Source: Pirellulales bacterium (lineage in GTDB: Bacteria; Planctomycetota; Planctomycetia; Pirellulales; JALHPA01). From it: a DNA stretch of 64,000 nt. How positions within the stretch are numbered: the first letter of the stretch is position 1; each line of letters starts with the position of its first letter. A program made the translations under genes and the position numbers. The notes under the pieces were generated by a model that was not told the DNA's origin, did not search any database, and was given only the letters and a program-made list of their open reading frames with translations. Of the stretch, positions 35,274 through 44,892 are shown piece after piece. Location of the stretch: positions 62,001 to 126,000 of the forward strand of contig JANRLT010000065.1 of assembly GCA_033762255.1 (NCBI GenBank), read 5' to 3'.

Positions 35274-36062
35274 TTATTCTGGAAGAAGTTCCACTGTTCC
35301 CTTTTCTAGTGCGCTGGCGGCCTGCTTTTCGCGATATGCGCGGAGACAGTCGCGCGTGGCGGTTAACCACCGCTGGGCGGCAGGGGCCGCGACGGCGGCA
35401 AATTCACCCGCGGCCCATAATAAAGCGGCCGCTCCGGCGCCTATGGGTCCGGCGGCAACCGCCCCCGCGGCCAGACTAGATGTCAAACCCACCCCCTGCC
35501 CCAGTTGCCGGGCGGGGGCGTCCCGCCAGCCGCATTGTTGTGCCGTCACAGTGGTGGCCAATTGAGCCGCGTCCGCCGCCACAAATAGCGGCCCAACCCC
35601 GCGTGATACCGTGCGAAACAGTCCCGTGGTTCCTTGGCCGCCAACGGCCCGCAGCACTTGCCAGGCCATGGCTCCACGCACCGCGCCCGTGCTTAGCGAA
35701 CGCCGCCAGGCGTCAACCTGCAGGCTGATCGCCCGCCCCGTTTTGCACCAATTGGCAAAATGTTCGCAGTTGTTGGTCGCGACATGATAGTTTGCCTCTC
35801 CCAGGCGGCTCTCGGCGCGACGGCAGACAATCTCGGCCTCAAATGATTCATGCTGCGCGGCGTACCAGAAATCCCGCCCGCACACAAATTCGTCAAAGGT
35901 GGAACGAATGATCCGCGCGTCCCCTTTTTGGCGAATGGCATCCGCCAAGGAGTCGGTCCTGCCCGCGCCCCCATTAAAGTGGATGACCGTGCCATCCCCC
36001 ATGTCGATGCCATGATGGGTAAAAAAACGTGCCCGCACAATGATGTGGTCGCCAGCGGCCAT
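35274..36062 (-). CDS. LRAT/NlpC-P60-superfamily protein with C-terminal hydrophobic region
   Basis: A 262-aa protein. The N-terminal ~130 residues form an LRAT (H-rev107) domain: GDHIIVRARFFTHHGI with His16/17, DGTVIHFNG with the second His, and the catalytic Cys99 in TNNCEHFANWC. These thiol enzymes act as acyltransferases or lipases on phospholipids. The C-terminal half is Ala/Gly-rich and hydrophobic (GLTSSLAAGAVAAGPIGAGAAALLWAAGEFAAVAAP), likely membrane-associated. ATG 36062 begins the domain; the frame is open ~64 codons upstream but without homology. Divergent from fmt. Confidence 0.82.
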   Translation of the reverse strand: MAAGDHIIVRARFFTHHGIDMGDGTVIHFNGGAGRTDSLADAIRQKGDARIIRSTFDEFVCGRDFWYAAQHESFEAEIVCRRAESRLGEANYHVATNNCEHFANWCKTGRAISLQVDAWRRSLSTGAVRGAMAWQVLRAVGGQGTTGLFRTVSRGVGPLFVAADAAQLATTVTAQQCGWRDAPARQLGQGVGLTSSLAAGAVAAGPIGAGAAALLWAAGEFAAVAAPAAQRWLTATRDCLRAYREKQAASALEKGTVELLPE

Positions 36063-36345
36063 AGATGCTAACTTTCCCCAAAATAACTTTCCCACCGAAC
36101 CAAGCAAAATAACGTGCCGAATCCCCCTGGCGAGCTGGCAACTAAAACTTCTGGAAACTCCATCAGACGGTGGCTTTTCCGGGGTAAATGTCCGCGGGGG
36201 TTGAGCCGCGCCGCAGGCCAGGGGTATCATCGTCATTTTACGCTTACTCCGCAAATTTGTGCGGAGATTTTTGTAAAATCACCTAGCGGCGTCTGGAATT
36301 TATCATATAACTTTTTTTCTTTTTACAAGAGGCGGTCATTAGCCC

Positions 36346-37419
36346 GTGGCACATCCTCCCCTGAGACTTGTTCTAATGGGCACCGGCCCCTTTGCCGTGC
36401 CGACCTTTGCGGAACTTTGCGCCGGTCCGGATCCTATCGTTGGCGTTGTTACGCGCCCGGACAAACCCGCTATCGGCAAAGGCCCCGCCCCGTTCAATCC
36501 CGTGCGCGAAATGGCCCAGCGGCACAATTTACCCATCTTCGATCCCGCTAGCATCAACAGCCCCGCTGCACACGCCCAACTGTTGGCGTGGGCCGCCGAT
36601 CTGTTTGTGGTCTGCGATTACGGGCAAATCCTGTCCGCCGCCACGCTGGGGCTGGCGCGGCTGGGGGGGATTAATCTGCACGGATCCCTATTGCCCAAAT
36701 ATCGCGGAGCAGCCCCCATCCAATGGGCCATTTATCACGGCGACGACGTCACCGGCGTTACGGTGATCCACATGACGCCCCAACTGGACGCCGGTCCCTG
36801 CCTGGTGCAAGTTTCCACGCCCATTGATCCCCGCGAAACCAACGTCCAGTTGGAACCTCGCCTGGCCCAACTGGGCGTAACGGCGGTGAAGGACGCCATC
36901 GAGCAGTTGCGAGGCGGCCAGACGCGGGCCGTTTTACAGGATCCTTCCCTGGCCAGTCCCGCCCGGCGGCTCTCTCGGGCCGATGGTCGCTTGGACTGGT
37001 CGCGCAGCGCCATCCAACTGCAAAATCAAATACGCGCGTGGCAACCCTGGCCCAAAAGCTTTACCCATTGGCTGCGGGGATCCAGGGACCAGGCGGGAAA
37101 TGCTGCGGGGGACAGCCCGCCGGGCAACATTCCTCCCCCGCTGCGGTTAATCATCGAAGAAGCCTGGGAAGCCCCCCCCGCGGTCGCCGCGGAGCTAGCC
37201 CATCAATATGCCGAGTGTCAGAACCGGGGTGCGGTGCCGCCGGTGGTGCCGGGAACCATCCTAGCCGCGGAGGAGGGAAAACTGATGGTCCAATGTGGCA
37301 CGGGCGTGCTGGAAATTAAAATCCTGCAGCCCGCCGGAAAAAAAGCGATGCCCGCGGCGGATTTTTTACGCGGGCAAAAAGTCGGCATGGGTGAAAGGCT
37401 GGGGGACGCCCCCGCCTAA
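36346..37419 (+). CDS. fmt: Methionyl-tRNA formyltransferase
   Basis: A 357-aa enzyme that formylates initiator Met-tRNA using 10-formyl-THF. Start RLVLMGTGPFAVPTF, the signature GINLHGSLLPKYRGAAPIQW with catalytic Asn/His, and the Asp in MTPQLDAGPCL are present. The C-terminal tRNA-binding domain begins near SRADGRLDWSRSA and ends KVGMGERLG. The start is GTG 36346. It is divergent from the LRAT gene, with a 283-bp shared region. No def gene follows, which is the common partner elsewhere. Confidence 0.95.
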   Translation: MAHPPLRLVLMGTGPFAVPTFAELCAGPDPIVGVVTRPDKPAIGKGPAPFNPVREMAQRHNLPIFDPASINSPAAHAQLLAWAADLFVVCDYGQILSAATLGLARLGGINLHGSLLPKYRGAAPIQWAIYHGDDVTGVTVIHMTPQLDAGPCLVQVSTPIDPRETNVQLEPRLAQLGVTAVKDAIEQLRGGQTRAVLQDPSLASPARRLSRADGRLDWSRSAIQLQNQIRAWQPWPKSFTHWLRGSRDQAGNAAGDSPPGNIPPPLRLIIEEAWEAPPAVAAELAHQYAECQNRGAVPPVVPGTILAAEEGKLMVQCGTGVLEIKILQPAGKKAMPAADFLRGQKVGMGERLGDAPA

Positions 37420-37449
37420 GGGAACGGGAAAATTCACAAAACCGATCCG

Positions 37450-37953
37450 TTAGACGGCAGCGCTCATGCGGATCGTGGCGGGGCTGTCGTTGGGCAAGGG
37501 ATTAGTCGAAATCATGCTGGGGGGGCGCTGTTGTTTGGCGAGGGACGATAGTGTCTCTAAATGCCCCTGCGCGTTGCCAAGGATTTCCTCGACCAGGGCC
37601 AGGGCCGCGGGGTCGCGGCGGAGAAACTCGACCGCTCGGGTAAAGGCCCGGACATCGCGTTCTTGATCGCGGACCAGTTCGCGGATGAGGTACTGTATCG
37701 ACAAATCGTGGCAGTCGGTGTATTGCATGGGAAATTGCCCCATCTCGGCCCGGGTCTCGCGATCGATGATCATTTCGCCCAGCTTATCAACATAAGACTT
37801 TTGGTCGGCGACCAGATTTTCAAAAGCGGCGCGGAGTTGCTCGTCTCCCTGGGTAAAGTAAGGCATGGCGTAGTGCAGATACATCGCAAACGAGCGATTC
37901 AGCATGATCAACACTTGGTTGAGGATCGCGGTATTGTCCATGTTGGCCGGCAT
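37450..37953 (-). CDS. Ferritin-like four-helix protein
   Basis: A 167-aa helical protein without signal. Helices carry QVLIMLNRSFAMYLHYAMPYF, LRAAFENLVADQKSYVDKLGEMI, LSIQYLIRELVRDQERDVRAF and LALVEEILGNAQGHLETL, with Glu/His residues spaced as in ferritin-like di-iron proteins (Dps/DUF892 group). The last ~25 residues are disordered. Metal ligands cannot be assigned firmly. An internal ATG (residue 5) is a possible start. Convergent with fmt. Confidence 0.7.
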   Translation of the reverse strand: MPANMDNTAILNQVLIMLNRSFAMYLHYAMPYFTQGDEQLRAAFENLVADQKSYVDKLGEMIIDRETRAEMGQFPMQYTDCHDLSIQYLIRELVRDQERDVRAFTRAVEFLRRDPAALALVEEILGNAQGHLETLSSLAKQQRPPSMISTNPLPNDSPATIRMSAAV

Positions 37954-38073
37954 GCGGGTCGTCTAAGTAAGTTGAATAGCAAATTCCGACAATTGCGATT
38001 CGGAATGGTTGCGTGGCGAGGGAAAATAGTTGCACGTCGGAGTGAATCGCCGCGGAAATGGAACCGCCGCGGT

Positions 38074-39900
38074 TTAACCCAAAAGCTGCGCCGAAATGGT
38101 CTGGGTCAATTGCAAAAAGCTGTCAAAAAAGATCCCCAAGACCACAATCGGCACGGTCACGGCGACGATGTAGATTCCGCCCAGGGACACCAGCGAAAAC
38201 TGCGGCATGGGACGATCGGCGGGAAGCGGGTCGATGGTCATGATCTTGATCACCCGCAAATAATAATACAGGCTGATGGCCGTGTTTAGCCCCGCCACAA
38301 CCAGCAAGGCGATCATCAGACTGGTGCTGGCGGGAACCAACGTCGCGGCCTGGACCAAGCTCCAGAAGATCATCAATTTACCCACGAATCCGGCGACCGG
38401 AGGCAGCCCAATCAGGCTAATGAGCGCCAAGGTCAAGCAAACGGTCACGCCGGGACTGACGCGAATCATCCCCGCGTAGGCGGAATATTGCTCGCTCCCG
38501 AGTCGATTACGCAAGAACGCCACAATCGACAAGGCGGTCAAATTGGTAAATAAATACGTCCCCAGATAAAAGGGGATGGCGGATATCGCGGACTCCGCCG
38601 CGTCCGGATGGCCCCCCGCCAGGGCCATACCCGCGGCCACGGGCATCATCATATAACCCGCGTGGGCAATGGTGGAATAGGCCAGCAGGCGTTTGATATT
38701 GGTCTGGGAGTAAGCCGCCAGATTGCCAAAGGTGCAGGTTACCATGGCCATCACTCCCACCACCCACATGATAAATGTTCGGACCGGAGCGAGCGCGGCG
38801 ACTCTGTCGGCGGAGGCCAGGACCGGTGTGGCGGCAACCGTGGCGGCGGACTGTGCCACGCCAGTTGCGGGGGGAGTTGGTGCCGCGGTTGTGTGTGCTG
38901 CATTTTCCACGGCGGCGGGGAGGATGCGGGCTGTCGAAGCTGGCTGACCTGAGTTAACTGTTTGGCCTGAGGCGGAGTTATGTGGTGTCGGATTCTGCGC
39001 ACTGGCTGGGGTTGGGGAAGTCGGCTTTACCAAGAGCGGCTGATCCGCCCCGTAGCCAAATCCAACCGCCACGCGAATGAGGAGCGCGAGCGCGGCCCCC
39101 TTGGAGGCGATGCTTAGAAAAGCGTTTACTTCGGCGCAGGCTCCATCAAACACATCCGGGCACCAAAAATGAAACGGCACGGCGGAAAGCTTGAACGCCA
39201 GGCCGACCATTACCATGAGTCCCCCCAAGATCAACACCAGATACGCCTGCGACGCGTTCTCGCTGGATAACAGCACCGCCAGGTTATTAGCCATCGTGGG
39301 AATATGCACTGACCCCAACACCCCCGCGAGCAGGCTAATGCCATACAGCATGATGCCGGCCGCCCCCGCTCCATACACGGCGTATTTGAGCGCGGCCTCG
39401 CTGGCTTTACGGCGCCCTTTGAGCAGGCCCGCCAGCGCATATGACGGCACGCTGGCCATTTCCACCCCTAAAAACACCATCAATAAATGATTGGCTGACG
39501 CCATCAGGCACATGCCCAAGGTGGCCCCCAGTACAAGCGTATAAAAGTCGGAATCATCGTCGCGGTCGGGGATTTCGGTCAGATACGTCAAAACCAATAG
39601 CAACAGCGCAAAGAGCAATAAAAACGCGCGAAAGTACACCGTGAAGGCGTCAAAGACCAGCATGCCGTTAAAAATTTCGACGCGGTTTTCGATGCCATTC
39701 CAGGGGAGGGACTGCGACAGCGCCAACCCGCAACCAATGACGGCAATCCAAAACGATTCCCCCTTGAGCAGCGGCAACAACACCTGCACCAGCAACATCA
39801 CCACCACCGTGACACAGAGAATCAACTCTGGCCGGAACAGCGGAATGCTGACCACCTGGGTGTTTTCAATCAGCGAATTGACAAAATCCGTCAAGCTCAC
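38074..39900 (-). CDS. nuoN: NADH-quinone oxidoreductase subunit N
   Basis: A 608-aa antiporter-like subunit of complex I, versus ~480 usually. Typical helices are present, with FLGVEMASVPSYALAGL (conserved Glu), FHFWCPDVFDGA, RLLAYSTIAHAGYMMMP and GLPPVAGFVGKLMIF with the Lys. The extra length is a Pro/Thr/Ala-rich, low-complexity loop of ~85 residues (KPTSPTPASAQNPTPH to ASADRVAALAP) between two helices in the middle. Last gene of the nuoHJKLMN series. Confidence 0.95.
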   Translation of the reverse strand: MSLTDFVNSLIENTQVVSIPLFRPELILCVTVVVMLLVQVLLPLLKGESFWIAVIGCGLALSQSLPWNGIENRVEIFNGMLVFDAFTVYFRAFLLLFALLLLVLTYLTEIPDRDDDSDFYTLVLGATLGMCLMASANHLLMVFLGVEMASVPSYALAGLLKGRRKASEAALKYAVYGAGAAGIMLYGISLLAGVLGSVHIPTMANNLAVLLSSENASQAYLVLILGGLMVMVGLAFKLSAVPFHFWCPDVFDGACAEVNAFLSIASKGAALALLIRVAVGFGYGADQPLLVKPTSPTPASAQNPTPHNSASGQTVNSGQPASTARILPAAVENAAHTTAAPTPPATGVAQSAATVAATPVLASADRVAALAPVRTFIMWVVGVMAMVTCTFGNLAAYSQTNIKRLLAYSTIAHAGYMMMPVAAGMALAGGHPDAAESAISAIPFYLGTYLFTNLTALSIVAFLRNRLGSEQYSAYAGMIRVSPGVTVCLTLALISLIGLPPVAGFVGKLMIFWSLVQAATLVPASTSLMIALLVVAGLNTAISLYYYLRVIKIMTIDPLPADRPMPQFSLVSLGGIYIVAVTVPIVVLGIFFDSFLQLTQTISAQLLG

Positions 39901-39924
39901 AGGATTACCACGATTCCTAAATAA

Positions 39925-40034
39925 TGTACTCCTCTCACGCTGGGAGAGGCGCTAAACAACACTGTACTCCTCTCACTCTGCGAGAGGTACCAAACAACAC
40001 TGTACTCCTCTCACTCCGTGAGAGGCACCAAACA
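39925..40034. repeat. Three 38-bp tandem repeats, each with a hairpin
   Basis: Copies at 39925-39962, 39963-40000 and 40001-~40034 (last partial). Unit: TGTACTCCTCTCAC-N3/4-GTGAGAGG-type hairpin then ACCAAACAACAC. In copy 3 the stem CCTCTCAC/GTGAGAGG is perfect; copies 1 and 2 vary in the loop-side bases. Located between nuoM and nuoN. Confidence 0.85.
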
Positions 40035-40044
40035 CTGTAACTTG

Positions 40045-40130
40045 CGGGCCAACGGCCCGACCTATCCCAGCCTAGGGCAAGCGTAGCGTCGCCCTAGGAT
40101 TCGGGTAAAAATATATTTGAAAGGGCCAAC
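40045..40130. repeat. Palindromic repeats GGGCCAACGGCCC and CCTAGGGC...GCCCTAGG
   Basis: Contains GGGCCAACGGCCCGA twice (near 40047-40062 and 40119-40134, approximate) flanking a hairpin CCTAGGGCAAGCGTAGCGTCGCCCTAGG (~40069-40096). This composite is of the type scattered through planctomycete intergenic DNA. It fills the nuoM-nuoN spacer with the 38-bp repeats, so the nuo transcript would carry multiple hairpins here. Confidence 0.65.
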
Positions 40131-40219
40131 GGCCCGATTCAAAACATTGTCCGCAAAAAAACAACCTTATATCAGCCTATCGCTCGCACCGTTGCGGGTG
40201 AAAGCCCGTACGCCGCATC

Positions 40220-42085
40220 CTATTCCGTGTGTGCGAGTCCTGCTTGCATCGCGGCTGCAACCTCATTACCTCTAGCCGGTCCTATGTTAGCGGCGATTGG
40301 CTCTACCTTCACGGACAGGGCATCTTTGCCAGCTTCCGAATTCAGGGTCGGCTTGGTCGGCGCCGCCACGGGAATATTCCCCGTGCCCGCCGGTTCCTTC
40401 CCCATTTTTCTGGTCCAAACACTCAACTCGGTGGCGGTTTGGGTGATCGTCGGTTCCATATACACCAGCAAATTTTGCGGAAAGACGCCAAAGTAAATCG
40501 CCAACACCACCAGCGGGATCGAGATCGCCAATTCCCGGGGGGTGATCGGTGTCAAATGGTCGCCATGTGGACCCTTGTACTCCGCCCCCAAATAAACCCG
40601 CTGCAATGCCCAGAGGATGTAAGCCGCGGTCAGGATCACGACCGATGCCGCTACCACCGCCAAGGCGCCGCTGTAATTCCACACCGACAGGGTCACCAGC
40701 ACTTCGCCAATAAACCCGCACAACCCCGGCAAGCCCAACCCGGCAAAAAAGATCACAAACGCCAGCCCGCTATAAACGGGCATCCGACCAAACAACCCGC
40801 CAAATTCCTCTAAATTCCGGTGATGCACCCGGTCATACAACACGCCCACCATAAAGAACATCCCGGCCGAACTAATCCCATGGGCGATCATTTGAAACAT
40901 GGCGCCGTTCATACCCATCGCCCAATAGCGGGGATCATAATTATTCCAACCCGCCGCGCTCCAGACCCCCAGGCCCAAGACCACGTAGCCCATGTGGCTG
41001 ACAGAGCTATAAGCGACCATCCGTTTAAAGTCCTTTTGTGCGAGCGCCGCAAAGGCCCCGTAAACCATGCTCACCACGCCAATGGTGGTGACAAAGCCCG
41101 CCAGATCATAGCCGCCGTCGGGACAGATGGGGTAGCAAATCCGCAAGATGCCGTAGCCCCCCATCTTTAACAGCACGCCCGCCAGGATCATGGATATGGG
41201 CGTGGGAGCCTCGACGTGCGCATCGGGCAACCAGGTATGCACCGGCACGACCGGGACCTTGATGGCAAAGCCGATAAACAATAGCAAAAAGGCCCACCAC
41301 GAGAGGTTGCGCCCCCACAGCAGTTCATTATTAAAGGGAGAATCGGGGAGTTGGCCGACCTTGGCCAGGGCCATGATATTAAAGCTGTGCTGCGGACCGG
41401 GCATTCCCCGAAGGGCTTCCGCCGCCTCGGGTGTCTCCACCACCTTGGTTGCGATTAGGTCATCCACGGGAAGCGACCGCAAATCACTGTTAAAGTACAG
41501 CATGAGGATGGCGATTAGCATCAGAATACTGCCCAGCAGCGTGTACAGGAAAAACTTAATCGCCGCATATTCCCGCCGTGGTCCCCCCCAGATGCCAATG
41601 AGAAAATACATCGGCAGGAGCATGACTTCCCAAAAGATATAAAACAAAAAGAAGTCCAGGGCTAAAAACACGCCCAACATGCCGGTCTCGAGCACGAGAA
41701 AGAGCATGAGGTACGCTTTGACATGTTTGGTGATGCTCCAACTGGCCCCCATGGCAACCAGACTGGTAAAGGAGGTCAACAGCAGCAGGGGAAAGCTGAT
41801 GCCATCCAATCCCATAAAATAAAAGATATTGAACGAGGGGATCCACGGGCGCGAAAAGGCGTTTTGCAGTTCGGACTGGCCAATGACAAATTGCCCCTCT
41901 TGGCCGGATTGCCAAGCCATCCAGGCGGTTAGCAAAAAGATAATGGCGGTTACACCCAGGGCAAAAAACCGCATTAAATCGACCTTATCGCGCGGAAAGA
42001 CAGCGAGCGCGAGCGCCGCGACCGCGGGAAAAAACACGATAAAGCTCAGCAAACTTTGCGGATCCATATGTAGCGCACAATTCAA
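40220..42085 (-). CDS. nuoM: NADH-quinone oxidoreductase subunit M
   Basis: A 621-aa proton-pumping subunit. Motifs: YIFWEVMLLPMYFLIGIWGG with conserved Glu, VPVHTWLPDAHVEAPT with Lys/His, KRMVAYSSVSHMGYVVLG and GLPGLCGFIGEVLV. The last ~90 residues are a Pro/Ala/Glu-rich tail beyond the final helix, not seen in E. coli NuoM. The N-terminus may start at Met7 (MDPQSLLSF). It lies 60 bp after nuoL. Confidence 0.96.
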   Translation of the reverse strand: MNCALHMDPQSLLSFIVFFPAVAALALAVFPRDKVDLMRFFALGVTAIIFLLTAWMAWQSGQEGQFVIGQSELQNAFSRPWIPSFNIFYFMGLDGISFPLLLLTSFTSLVAMGASWSITKHVKAYLMLFLVLETGMLGVFLALDFFLFYIFWEVMLLPMYFLIGIWGGPRREYAAIKFFLYTLLGSILMLIAILMLYFNSDLRSLPVDDLIATKVVETPEAAEALRGMPGPQHSFNIMALAKVGQLPDSPFNNELLWGRNLSWWAFLLLFIGFAIKVPVVPVHTWLPDAHVEAPTPISMILAGVLLKMGGYGILRICYPICPDGGYDLAGFVTTIGVVSMVYGAFAALAQKDFKRMVAYSSVSHMGYVVLGLGVWSAAGWNNYDPRYWAMGMNGAMFQMIAHGISSAGMFFMVGVLYDRVHHRNLEEFGGLFGRMPVYSGLAFVIFFAGLGLPGLCGFIGEVLVTLSVWNYSGALAVVAASVVILTAAYILWALQRVYLGAEYKGPHGDHLTPITPRELAISIPLVVLAIYFGVFPQNLLVYMEPTITQTATELSVWTRKMGKEPAGTGNIPVAAPTKPTLNSEAGKDALSVKVEPIAANIGPARGNEVAAAMQAGLAHTE

Positions 42086-42145
42086 AAAGTTCGTCGATCA
42101 ACCACAAACCACCACTTACTTCCCACTCTTCACCATCCACTATCC

Positions 42146-44857
42146 CTACTGCCCCGCCATGCTCCAAGTGACCAAAAACGCCACCAGGGCAAAGACGGCG
42201 ACTGTGCCCACGGCAATAAACATCACGTACTGCCGCAGTTTGCCAGTCTGGACCTGGCTCAGGGAATAGCCGGTGGTCCGTACATAATGCGCGATGCCAT
42301 TGGCCACGCCATCCACGCCAAAGCGGTCCAACAGGTCATCCACCCGCGCGACCGCCCGGGTCGCATAGGCCGCGCCGTCGATGATGCGGTCGATCACGTA
42401 TTTGTCAAAGTCCGCAAATCGACGCGAAATAAACATCACCGGCTGGACAAAAATCGCGTTGTACAGTTCGTCAAAGTACCACTTATTCCACAAAAACGTA
42501 TAGAGCGGGGAGAACGCGCGTTGGACCTCCGCCGGATTGGCGTATCGCAGGCCATAAAACACCACCGCTAGAACAAAGCCTAATCCCGCCGTGCCAAACG
42601 CCGTGAGACCCGCCACGATCGGTATGCCCCCCGCGTGGCTGTCATGCTCGTTGGGCACGACCACGTTCCAGGCCGCGCCCGTCGCCCCCGCCAAGGTCCC
42701 CAGCGGACGCGCCTGCTCTAGCAGGTCCACCAAACTGACACCGCCAATCCCCCAGCCCACGCCAATGGCAAAGACCGAGAGAATCACCAGCGGCACGTAC
42801 ATGATGGGAGGGGATTCATGCGCGTGGTCATGAATATGCTGGTCCCGGGGCTTGCCCGCAAACGTCAAAAACCACATCCGAAACATGTAAAACGCAGTAA
42901 TCGCCGCCCCCAGCGCCGGGGCCACAAACAGGATCCCATGGGCGGGATTTTTTTGGCTAAAAAGATACGCCTGTTCCAGGATGGCGTCCTTGGAGTAATA
43001 GCCGCTTAGGCCGATATGCGCCAGGGGTATTCCCGCTCCGGCAATCGCCAAACAGCCGACCAGCATTGTGTAGGCGGTCCAGGGCATTTTGTGCCGCAGT
43101 CCTCCCATCCGCTGCATATCGTTGGTATGGCAGGCGTGAATGACCGAGCCGGAACACATAAATAGCAGGCTTTTAAAGAACGCGTGCGTGATCAAGTGAA
43201 ACAATCCCGCCAGCCACCCCCCCACGCCCAGGGCCAGCATCATGTAGCCCAACTGGCTGACGGTGGAATAGGCCAGGACGCGTTTAATATCGTTGGCGGT
43301 GATGGCAATGGTGGCGGCGATAAACAGGGTAATCGCGCCCGTGTAGGCAATCACCAATAAGGCTTCGGGGGTAAACACGGGAAAGAAGCGCCCGACCAGA
43401 TACACGCCGGCGGCCACCATCGTCGCGGAATGGACTAGCGCGGAGACCGGGGTGGGCCCTTCCATGGCGTCGGGCAACCACACATGCAGCGGAAATTGGG
43501 CGCTTTTGCCCACGCAACCGCAAAATATCCCCAAACCGGCGATGGTGAGCAGCCAATAACCCATGCCCGCCCCCCGCCATTCGGTCACGGCGGCGTCCAG
43601 GGTGGCCTGCGCGGCCTCGGGAGTGGCGGCGTCGCGAACGCGGGCGTTAGCCTGGTCCCGGGCGGCGTACAGAACCATGTTTGCCGGGACGGTCAACTGG
43701 TGGTGTTGATCGGCGGGGCGGACCTGGCTAAAGATGCCCGCCTGCGTGATATGCCCCGTCGAATCAAGCGTATCCCCAAAGTTGAACGTCCCCAGCGCTC
43801 CCCACAAGGCCATTAGCCCAATCAACATGCCAAAATCGCCGATCCGATTGACAATGAACGCTTTATTCGCGGCGGTGGAGGCGCTGTTTCGTTCAAAGTA
43901 AAAGCCAATCAAAAAGTACGAGCAAATTCCGACCAATTCCCAAAATACAAACACCATCGCGATGTTGCCCGCGTACACCAACCCCAACATGCTAAAGCAA
44001 AACAGCGACAAATACTGAAAAAAGCGATGAAAACGCCCCGGCCGGACGAGGTGATTGCCGTGGCCGTGCGAGTCGTGGCCGTGGTTGTCATGGCTATGGG
44101 CATCATGACCGTGGCCCGTGTCTCCATGGCCCGTGTCTCCATGGCCTGTGTGACCATGATCAGCATGGCCGTGACCCTGTTCATGATGGCCCTGTTCATG
44201 ATGACTATGATCATCATGCCCATAGGGATTCCCCTTGAGAGTCACTTCGTGGTCGGTCACGTCATGCAACTCATCGTGCATGTAACCCATCGCATAAAAG
44301 TGAATGCACGAGGCGATCAGCGTCACCATGGTAAACATGATGACCGTGAGGGCGTCGATGTAATACCCAATATTGAGCTGTAAACTACCGCCGATAATGG
44401 CCAGTCGATACCATTCGCCCAGATATGCCACCGGGGCCGCCTGATCGTGGTGGTCGTCGCCATCGTGGGTTTTATCGGCATGGCCGCTGGTTCCGTGATC
44501 CGACGGTGAATGGCCCGAGGCTGGTTCATTAGCGGCTAGCGCGGATGCCAGGATGATTTTTGGGGAATTGTTCCCAGTTAAAGAGCTGGCCAGCGAATGG
44601 GGCGGAAGTTGCCCGCTAGCCGCGTGTGTTCCGTGGTCAGCGTCATGTCCCCCGCCAAAGCCATGCTTCCCCACCCAGCCAAACAGGGCAAACACCGAGA
44701 GCACAAACGACGTTAGAATCGCCCCGGTGGCCACGTAGGCGGCGTACTCGCCATGCTTGCCCATGCGGGGGCCAGCCAGCACAATCGCTGTAAAGCTGGC
44801 CAGGGGAATAAGCCAAGCCAAGCCTAAGAGTATCGGTAATGTCGCGGCAAGATCCAT
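42146..44857 (-). CDS. nuoL: NADH-quinone oxidoreductase subunit L with histidine-rich loops
   Basis: A 903-aa antiporter-like subunit, versus ~610 usually. Core motifs FVFWELVGICSYFLIGFY, FPLHVWLPDAMEGPTPVSALVHSATMV, KRVLAYSTVSQLGYMM and KSLLFMCSGSVIHACH are intact. Two hydrophilic insertions occur: residues ~65-145 (HDADHGTHAAS...DGDDHHDQAAP) and ~210-270, the second almost entirely His/Gly/Asp, with a 15-bp DNA repeat encoding HGDTG units. Such loops may bind Zn, Ni or Cu or buffer protons at the membrane surface; the sequence does not say which. They lie before the first conserved helices, outside the pump core. The C-terminal amphipathic helix and TM16 region are present. Confidence 0.95.
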   Translation of the reverse strand: MDLAATLPILLGLAWLIPLASFTAIVLAGPRMGKHGEYAAYVATGAILTSFVLSVFALFGWVGKHGFGGGHDADHGTHAASGQLPPHSLASSLTGNNSPKIILASALAANEPASGHSPSDHGTSGHADKTHDGDDHHDQAAPVAYLGEWYRLAIIGGSLQLNIGYYIDALTVIMFTMVTLIASCIHFYAMGYMHDELHDVTDHEVTLKGNPYGHDDHSHHEQGHHEQGHGHADHGHTGHGDTGHGDTGHGHDAHSHDNHGHDSHGHGNHLVRPGRFHRFFQYLSLFCFSMLGLVYAGNIAMVFVFWELVGICSYFLIGFYFERNSASTAANKAFIVNRIGDFGMLIGLMALWGALGTFNFGDTLDSTGHITQAGIFSQVRPADQHHQLTVPANMVLYAARDQANARVRDAATPEAAQATLDAAVTEWRGAGMGYWLLTIAGLGIFCGCVGKSAQFPLHVWLPDAMEGPTPVSALVHSATMVAAGVYLVGRFFPVFTPEALLVIAYTGAITLFIAATIAITANDIKRVLAYSTVSQLGYMMLALGVGGWLAGLFHLITHAFFKSLLFMCSGSVIHACHTNDMQRMGGLRHKMPWTAYTMLVGCLAIAGAGIPLAHIGLSGYYSKDAILEQAYLFSQKNPAHGILFVAPALGAAITAFYMFRMWFLTFAGKPRDQHIHDHAHESPPIMYVPLVILSVFAIGVGWGIGGVSLVDLLEQARPLGTLAGATGAAWNVVVPNEHDSHAGGIPIVAGLTAFGTAGLGFVLAVVFYGLRYANPAEVQRAFSPLYTFLWNKWYFDELYNAIFVQPVMFISRRFADFDKYVIDRIIDGAAYATRAVARVDDLLDRFGVDGVANGIAHYVRTTGYSLSQVQTGKLRQYVMFIAVGTVAVFALVAFLVTWSMAGQ

Positions 44858-44892
44858 AAATGTAAAAAAGTGATCCGTGCGGGATCGCGGAA

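Noticed and set aside
39925-40034. CRISPR array, because of regular 38-bp units
   Set aside because: The whole unit is repeated with no variable spacers and no cas genes nearby; it is a simple tandem hairpin repeat.
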